A stretch of 64,000 nt of DNA, from positions 124,001 to 188,000 of the forward strand of contig NZ_JAHKQB010000027.1 in assembly GCF_018860625.1 (NCBI RefSeq). The letters run 5' to 3'. The DNA comes from Paracoccus sp. C2R09. GTDB taxonomy: Bacteria; Pseudomonadota; Alphaproteobacteria; Rhodobacterales; Rhodobacteraceae. The translations under genes and the position numbers were made by a program. The stretch's first letter is position 1. Each line of letters starts with the position of its first letter. Of this stretch, positions 58,527 to 64,000 are shown piece by piece. The notes beneath the pieces are model-generated. The model did no database searches and was not told where the DNA came from. It saw nothing but the letters and a program-made list of their open reading frames with translations.

Positions 58527-60077
58527 ATGACGAACCTTCTTTCGATCATCACCTTCCTGCCCATCGTGGCCGCGGGCATCCTGGCGCTGTTCCTTCGGGG
58601 CGACGACGCCGCCGCGCAGAAGAACGCCAAGTTCCTGGCCCTGATCGCCACCAGCGCGACCTTCCTGATATCGTTGTTCCTGCTGGCGGGCTTCGAGCCT
58701 TCGCAGCCCGGCTTCCAGTTCGTCGAGGATCACGCCTGGATCATGGGCCTGCGCTACAAGATGGGCGTGGACGGCATCTCGATCCTGTTCATCCTGCTGA
58801 CGACCTTCCTGATGCCGCTGACCATCCTGTCCACCTGGGATGTCAGCAACCGCGTCAAGGAATACATGATCGCCTTCCTGGTGCTGGAGGGTCTGATGAT
58901 CGGTGTCTTCGCGGCGCTGGATCTGATCCTGTTCTACCTGTTCTTTGAGGCCGGGCTGATCCCCATGTTCCTCGTGATCGGGATCTGGGGCGGGGCGAAC
59001 CGCATCTACGCGGCGTTCAAGTTCTTCCTCTATACCTTCATCGGGTCGGTCCTGATGCTAGTCGCGATGATCGCGATGGCGCGCACCGCCGGAACCACCG
59101 ACATCGTGGCGCTTCTGGATTTTGACTTCCCGTCGCAGACCATGACGATCCTGGGGATCACGGTGATGGGCGGCATGCAGACGCTGCTGTTCCTTGCCTT
59201 CTTCGCAAGCTTCGCGGTCAAGATGCCGATGTGGCCGGTCCATACCTGGCTGCCCGATGCGCACGTGCAGGCACCGACCGCGGGTTCGGTCGTGCTGGCG
59301 GCGGTGCTGCTGAAGATGGGCGGCTACGGCTTCCTGCGCTTCAGCCTGCCGATGTTCCCGGTCGCGGCCGATCTGCTGCAGGGGCTGGTCCTGTGGATGT
59401 CCGCGATCGCGATCGTCTATACCTCGCTCGTGGCGCTGGCGCAGTCCGACATGAAGAAGCTGATCGCCTATTCCTCTGTCGCGCATATGGGTTACGTCAC
59501 GATGGGCATCTTCGCGGCCAACCAGCAGGGTCTGGACGGCGCGATCTTCCAGATGCTGTCTCACGGTTTCATCTCGGGGGCGCTGTTCCTGCTGGTGGGC
59601 GTGATCTACGACCGCATGCATACGCGGGAAATCGACGCCTATGGCGGCCTCGTGAACCGGATGCCGGTCTATGCACTGGTCTTCATGTTCTTCACGATGG
59701 CCAATGTGGGCCTGCCCGGCACCTCGGGCTTCGTGGGTGAATTCCTGACGCTGATGGGCGCGTTCCGGGCCAATACCTGGGTGGCCTTCGTGGCCGCGAC
59801 CGGGGTGATCCTGTCGGCGGCCTATGCGCTGTGGCTGTATCGCCGCGTCACCATGGGCGCGCTGATCAAGGAGAGCCTGCGCGGCATCGCCGACATGACC
59901 CCGCGCGAACGCTGGCTGTTCGTGCCGCTGGTCGCCATGACCCTGATCCTGGGCGTCTATCCGCGCCTTGTGACCGACATCACCGGCCCCTCGGTCGAGG
60001 CGCTTCTGGTGAATTTCAACGACGCGCTGCCCGAAGCGCCCGAAGACGAGATGGCGGCCACGGCCGCCAGCCATTGA
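58527..60077 (+). CDS. nuoM: NADH-quinone oxidoreductase subunit M (Nqo13)
   Basis: 516 residues, 14 helices. The [18 protein letters not shown] segment holds the key Glu, with the conserved Lys in [21 protein letters not shown]. It is an antiporter-like proton channel. The start follows the nuoL stop by one base. Confidence 0.97.
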   Translation: MTNLLSIITFLPIVAAGILALFLRGDDAAAQKNAKFLALIATSATFLISLFLLAGFEPSQPGFQFVEDHAWIMGLRYKMGVDGISILFILLTTFLMPLTILSTWDVSNRVKEYMIAFLVLEGLMIGVFAALDLILFYLFFEAGLIPMFLVIGIWGGANRIYAAFKFFLYTFIGSVLMLVAMIAMARTAGTTDIVALLDFDFPSQTMTILGITVMGGMQTLLFLAFFASFAVKMPMWPVHTWLPDAHVQAPTAGSVVLAAVLLKMGGYGFLRFSLPMFPVAADLLQGLVLWMSAIAIVYTSLVALAQSDMKKLIAYSSVAHMGYVTMGIFAANQQGLDGAIFQMLSHGFISGALFLLVGVIYDRMHTREIDAYGGLVNRMPVYALVFMFFTMANVGLPGTSGFVGEFLTLMGAFRANTWVAFVAATGVILSAAYALWLYRRVTMGALIKESLRGIADMTPRERWLFVPLVAMTLILGVYPRLVTDITGPSVEALLVNFNDALPEAPEDEMAATAASH

Positions 60078-60087
60078 GGAACGCAAG

Positions 60088-61557
60088 ATGACCGGACTTG
60101 ATCTCTCGACCGTCCTGCCCGAGCTCTGCCTTGCGATCTATGCGCTGGCGGCGCTGATGGCCGGGGCCTATCTGGGCAAGGACGCGGTGGCGCGACCCAT
60201 CCTGTGGGCCAGCGTCGCGGCGATGCTGCTGGCGGGTCTGTATCTGGGCGTGGCGGACCGCCCCGAACAGGCGGGCTTCGCGGGCATGTTCATGGACGAC
60301 GCCTTCGCGCGCTTTGCCAAGGTCACCATCCTGCTATCGGCCGCCGCCGTCCTCGCCATGAGCGCGGATTACCTGCTGCGCCACAAGCTGATGCGCTTCG
60401 AATACCCGATCCTGATCGTGCTGGCCGTGGTGGGCATGATGGTGATGGTCTCGGCGGGCGATCTGCTGACGCTCTACATGGGTCTCGAACTGCAGTCGCT
60501 CGCGCTCTATGTCGTGGCGGCGATGCGCCGCGAGAGCGTCAAATCCTCCGAGGCGGGCCTCAAGTATTTCGTGCTGGGCGCGCTCAGCTCGGGTCTGCTG
60601 CTCTACGGCGCCTCGTTGATCTACGGCTTCTCGGGGACCACGGGTTTCGCGGGCATCATCCAGGTCGTGCAGGCGGGCATCCTGCCGATGGGGCTGCTGT
60701 TCGGCCTGGTCTTCCTGCTGGTGGGCCTTGCGTTCAAGGTCAGCGCCGTGCCGTTCCACATGTGGACGCCCGACGTCTATGAAGGCGCGCCTTCGCCCGT
60801 GACCGCTTTCCTCGCGACCGCACCGAAGGTCGCCGCCATGGCGCTGATCGCGCGTGTCATGTTCGATGCGTTCGGCAATGTCCCCGACGATTGGAGCCAG
60901 ATCATCGCGGCGCTGGCCGTCATGTCGATGTTCGTGGGGTCCATTGCAGGTATCGGCCAGCGCAACATCAAGCGCCTGATGGCCTACAGCTCGATCGCGC
61001 ATATGGGCTTCGCGCTGGTAGGGCTGGCCGCGGGCACGGCCTATGGCGTGCAGGCGATGCTGCTCTACATGGCGATCTATTCGGTGATGAACATCGGCAC
61101 CTTCGCCTTCATCCTGTCCATGGAACGCGACGGGCAGCCGGTCGTCGACCTGGGCAGCCTGAACCGTTTCGCGATCACCAACCCGCTGAAGGGCACGGCC
61201 GTGCTGTTCCTGATGTTCAGCCTTGCCGGCGTGCCGCCCTTCCTGGGCTTCTTCGCCAAATACGGGGTGCTGACGGCGTCGGTGGATGGCGGCAAGGCCT
61301 GGCTGGCGGTGCTGGGCGTGATCGCATCGGTGATCGGGGCGTTCTACTATCTTCGGATCGTCTACTACATGTTCTTCGGCGACGATGCCGATCATGCCGA
61401 AAGCCGCATGGGCATGGTGCAATACGGCGCGCTGCTGGTTCCCGCCGCCGCCCTGCTGCTGGGTGCGGTGACGATGCTGGGCATCGACGATGCCGCCGCC
61501 ACCGCCGCGCAATCGCTTGTAGGCGGGGCCGAGGCCGCGACTGCTGCGGGTGAGTGA
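60088..61557 (+). CDS. nuoN: NADH-quinone oxidoreductase subunit N (Nqo14)
   Basis: 489 residues, 14 helices. Conserved [15 protein letters not shown] (Glu) and [20 protein letters not shown] (Lys) mark the third antiporter-like channel. Last complex I gene. Its stop overlaps the birA GTG start by eight bases. Confidence 0.97.
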   Translation: MTGLDLSTVLPELCLAIYALAALMAGAYLGKDAVARPILWASVAAMLLAGLYLGVADRPEQAGFAGMFMDDAFARFAKVTILLSAAAVLAMSADYLLRHKLMRFEYPILIVLAVVGMMVMVSAGDLLTLYMGLELQSLALYVVAAMRRESVKSSEAGLKYFVLGALSSGLLLYGASLIYGFSGTTGFAGIIQVVQAGILPMGLLFGLVFLLVGLAFKVSAVPFHMWTPDVYEGAPSPVTAFLATAPKVAAMALIARVMFDAFGNVPDDWSQIIAALAVMSMFVGSIAGIGQRNIKRLMAYSSIAHMGFALVGLAAGTAYGVQAMLLYMAIYSVMNIGTFAFILSMERDGQPVVDLGSLNRFAITNPLKGTAVLFLMFSLAGVPPFLGFFAKYGVLTASVDGGKAWLAVLGVIASVIGAFYYLRIVYYMFFGDDADHAESRMGMVQYGALLVPAAALLLGAVTMLGIDDAAATAAQSLVGGAEAATAAGE

Positions 61558-62320
61558 GGCATCGACCGAAGCATGGCCCGAGGGCGTGGCGCGCCACGTC
61601 CTCGACCGTGTGGACAGCACCAATGCCGAGGCCTTCCGCCGCGCCGCCGACCTGACCGGCCCCGCCTGGATCATGGCCTATCGGCAAGAGGCCGGTCGCG
61701 GCCGGCGCGGGCGGGCATGGCGCGACCCGCAGGGCAATTTCGCCGCGACCCTGGTGATGCGCCCGCAAGGCGGCCTCGGCGATGCCGCACGGCTGTCCTT
61801 CGTCGCGGCGCTTGCGGTGCATGACGCGCTTCGTGCGGTCTGCGGCCCGCAGCCGAACTTTGCGCTGAAATGGCCGAACGATGTGTTGCTGAACGGCGGC
61901 AAGCTGTCGGGCATCCTGCTGGAAAGCACCGGCACGGGCGGCAATCTGGGTCTTCTTGCGGTCGGCATCGGCATCAACCTGACCGAGGCCCCTGCGCCGG
62001 CCGATGTCGAGGCGGGGGCCATGCGCCCCGTCAGCCTGCTGGCGGAAACCGGAATGGCCGTCACCCCCGACGAGATGCTGGACGCCTTGGCCCCTGCATT
62101 CGACGGCTGGCACCGCCAGCTTCTGGCCTATGGCTTCGGGCCGATCCGCAACGCCTGGATGGCGCGGGCCGCCAAGCTGGGCGAGACGATCGTCGCGCGG
62201 ACGGGCAATGCCGAATTCACCGGGCGGTTCGACGGGATCGACGATACCGGCGCACTGATCCTGACCGGCCCGCGGGGTCGCCACGCGATCCCCGCCGCCG
62301 ACATCCATTTCGGGGGCTGA
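61550..62320 (+). CDS. birA: Biotin--[acetyl-CoA-carboxylase] ligase (position of nuo urf6)
   Basis: 256 residues, GTG start inside the nuoN end. The biotin-binding [11 protein letters not shown] loop and [19 protein letters not shown] are clear. It has no N-terminal HTH, so it is a ligase only and not a repressor. It attaches biotin to the carboxyl carrier proteins, which in this window means pyruvate carboxylase. P. denitrificans urf6 is the same gene in the same place. Confidence 0.95.
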   Translation: MSEASTEAWPEGVARHVLDRVDSTNAEAFRRAADLTGPAWIMAYRQEAGRGRRGRAWRDPQGNFAATLVMRPQGGLGDAARLSFVAALAVHDALRAVCGPQPNFALKWPNDVLLNGGKLSGILLESTGTGGNLGLLAVGIGINLTEAPAPADVEAGAMRPVSLLAETGMAVTPDEMLDALAPAFDGWHRQLLAYGFGPIRNAWMARAAKLGETIVARTGNAEFTGRFDGIDDTGALILTGPRGRHAIPAADIHFGG

Positions 62321-62323
62321 GCC

Positions 62324-63103
62324 ATGCTTCTGTGCATCGACACTGGCAATACGAACACGGTCTTCTCGGTCTGGGACGGGACGAAATTCCTGTCGCATTG
62401 GCGCATCCGCACCGATCATCGCCGCACGGCGGACGAATACTATGTCTGGCTGTCCACGCTGATCGCGGTCGAGCGGTTCGAGCTGCAGATCGACCATTGC
62501 ATCATCAGCGCGACCGCACCGCGGGTGGTGTTCAATCTGCGCGTGCTGTGCAACCGTTACTTCGACACGCGCCCGCTGGTCGTGGGCAAGCCCGATTGCC
62601 TGCTGCCGGTGCCGCCCCGCGTCGATCCCGGCACCACGGTGGGGCCGGACAGGCTGGTGAACACCGTGGGCGCCTTCGACCGCCACGGCCCCGACCTGAT
62701 CGTGGTGGATTTCGGCACCGCCACCACCTTCGACGTGGTAGATGTCGACGGCGCCTATATCGGGGGGGCGATCGCGCCGGGCGTCAACCTGTCGCTCGAG
62801 GCGCTGCACATGGGGGCCGCGTCCCTGCCGCATGTGGACATCACGATGCCCGCGCAGGTCATCGGCACGAACACCGTCTCCTGCATCCAGGCGGGCGTGT
62901 TCTGGGGATATCTGGGTCTGGTCGAAGGGATCGTCGCGCGTATCCGCGCCGAACGCGACCGGCCCATGAAAGTCATTGCAACCGGGGGGCTTGCCCCGTT
63001 GTTCGATCAGGGATTTGACCTGTTCGACGCTATCGAAGACGATCTTACAATGCATGGGCTCCGGCTCATCCACGATTACAACAAGGAGATGGGCAATGGC
63101 TGA
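62324..63103 (+). CDS. coaX: Type III pantothenate kinase
   Basis: 259 residues, ASKHA fold. LLCIDTGNTNTVFSVWDG is the phosphate loop and VVDFGTATTFDVVD holds the catalytic Asp region; GGAIAPGVNLSLEAL is typical. It phosphorylates pantothenate to start CoA synthesis and is not inhibited by CoA, unlike CoaA. It continues the pathway encoded by panB/panC earlier in the window. The stop overlaps rnj by eight bases. Confidence 0.96.
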   Translation: MLLCIDTGNTNTVFSVWDGTKFLSHWRIRTDHRRTADEYYVWLSTLIAVERFELQIDHCIISATAPRVVFNLRVLCNRYFDTRPLVVGKPDCLLPVPPRVDPGTTVGPDRLVNTVGAFDRHGPDLIVVDFGTATTFDVVDVDGAYIGGAIAPGVNLSLEALHMGAASLPHVDITMPAQVIGTNTVSCIQAGVFWGYLGLVEGIVARIRAERDRPMKVIATGGLAPLFDQGFDLFDAIEDDLTMHGLRLIHDYNKEMGNG

Positions 63104-64000
63104 CCGCCTGATCTATCTGCCGCTTGGCGGCGCGGGCGAAATCGGCATGAACGCCTATGTCTACGGATATGGCGCGCCGGGTAAGGAACGACTGATCCTG
63201 GTCGATCTGGGCGTCACGTTCGGGGACATGGAATCCGCGCCGGGCATCGACCTGATCATGCCGGACATCGCATGGCTGGAAAAGAACAAGCACCGCCTCG
63301 AGGCGATCTTCGTGACCCATGGTCACGAGGATCACCTGGGCGGTCTGGGCCATCTGTGGTCCAAGCTGGAGGTGCCGATCTATGCGCGGCGCTTCACCGG
63401 ATCGCTGATCCGTCTGAAACTGGAGGAGGCGGGCCACCCTGCCGATACCGTCCGCATCGTCGAGCCGCGCCCCGAGGTGACCGAGCTGGGGCCCTTCAAG
63501 GTGCAATACGCGCCGATCAGCCACTCGATCCCCGAGAGCAGCGCGCTGATCATCGACACGCCGGCGGGCCGCATCCTGCATACCGGCGATTTCAAGCTGG
63601 ACGGCACCCCCGTCGTGGGCGAGGCATGGGACCCCATCGCCTGGAAGGAAATCGCGACCGAGACCGACGGCGTGAAGGTGCTGACCTGCGACAGCACGAA
63701 CATCTTCTCGACCCATCCGGGCCGGTCCGAGGCACTGCTGGCGAACCCGATCCTGGAATGGGTCGTCGCCCAGCCGAACATGGTGGTGGCCACGACCTTC
63801 GCCAGCAACATCGCGCGCCTCAAGACGCTGGCGGATGCCGCCAAGGCCGGCGGGCGCAAGATCTGCCTGCTAGGACGTGCCATGCGCCGCATGGTGGCCG
63901 TGGGGATCGACACGGGCATCCTGACCGATTTTCCCGACACGATCGGCCCCGAAGAGGCTGCGAAGCTGCCCCGCAAGGAGGTGATGCTGATCGTGACCGG
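63096..64000 (+). CDS. rnj: Ribonuclease J (3' truncated by window edge)
   Basis: The first 301 residues are present. Metallo-beta-lactamase/beta-CASP fold with the metal motif VTHGHEDHLGG, HSIPESSALIID and the GDFKLDGTPV region; the beta-CASP domain begins near 205 (LTCDSTNIFS). RNase J is a 5'-3' exo- and endoribonuclease for mRNA turnover and rRNA maturation, the alphaproteobacterial counterpart of the Bacillus enzyme. Start ATG 63096 has AAGGAGAT upstream and overlaps coaX by eight bases. Confidence 0.95.
   Translation, partial: MADRLIYLPLGGAGEIGMNAYVYGYGAPGKERLILVDLGVTFGDMESAPGIDLIMPDIAWLEKNKHRLEAIFVTHGHEDHLGGLGHLWSKLEVPIYARRFTGSLIRLKLEEAGHPADTVRIVEPRPEVTELGPFKVQYAPISHSIPESSALIIDTPAGRILHTGDFKLDGTPVVGEAWDPIAWKEIATETDGVKVLTCDSTNIFSTHPGRSEALLANPILEWVVAQPNMVVATTFASNIARLKTLADAAKAGGRKICLLGRAMRRMVAVGIDTGILTDFPDTIGPEEAAKLPRKEVMLIVT

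Overview
The window is a dense, GC-rich chromosomal segment of an alphaproteobacterium, most likely Paracoccus or a close relative in the Rhodobacteraceae/Paracoccaceae. The basis is the near colinear match (recalled, not searched) of cytochrome aa3 subunit I and its adjacent cytochrome c550 gene to the Paracoccus denitrificans ctaD/cycA locus. A second basis is a nuo (nqo) operon whose interspersed small genes follow the published P. denitrificans plan (nqo7-6-5-4-2-urf1-urf2-1-urf3-3-urf4-8-9-urf5-10-14-urf6/birA). No phage, insertion sequence, CRISPR array or rRNA gene was seen; the window looks like core chromosome.

Layout. 1-2.3 kb: the end of a probable glnE and a convergent GspE_N-glycosyltransferase 2 fusion with a CtrA-type box upstream. 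2.3-4.8 kb: carA, a YqeY-like protein, DUF3008 and DUF2244 proteins. 4.8-8.1 kb: ctaD, cycA, lipB and tRNA-Leu(GAG). 8.1-14.5 kb: a three-gene RND efflux operon with a divergent TetR regulator. 14.5-18.4 kb: a two-gene signalling operon, a short LOV blue-light receptor translationally coupled to a CheB-CheR-PAS-HWE histidine kinase. 18.5-23.6 kb: an alpha/beta hydrolase, fabA-fabB-fabI, a glycosyltransferase-like protein and an Ala/Glu-rich membrane-anchored protein. 23.7-28 kb: infC (apparently starting at AUA), dut, a membrane-anchored MoeB/ThiF-like E1 enzyme and an M3 peptidase. 28-33 kb: two SH3 proteins, a 2-hydroxyacid dehydrogenase, an MFS transporter, panC-panB. 33-36.6 kb: a dimethylglycine dehydrogenase-like flavoenzyme, a TetR regulator and tRNA-Gly(GCC). 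36.8-43.3 kb: uvrA with an SOS box, divergent from pyruvate carboxylase.

43.5-64 kb: the complete 14-subunit NADH:ubiquinone oxidoreductase operon nuoA-N, carrying six interspersed accessory genes (GFA-type zinc protein, H3TH membrane protein, DUF5337, DUF5333-like, lipoprotein, CMD-family protein). It is followed without a break by birA, coaX and the 5' part of the RNase J gene.

Functional links: complex I, cytochrome c550 and aa3 oxidase belong to one respiratory chain. BirA supplies the biotinylation that pyruvate carboxylase needs. panB/panC make pantothenate, which coaX phosphorylates. fabA/B/I form the unsaturated fatty acid branch and elongation module. The observations most worth a second look are the LOV + CheB/CheR/HWE kinase module, the H3TH domain shared by the NuoE tail and the next gene, the GFA gene inside the nuo operon, the AUA start of infC, and the CtrA and LexA boxes.
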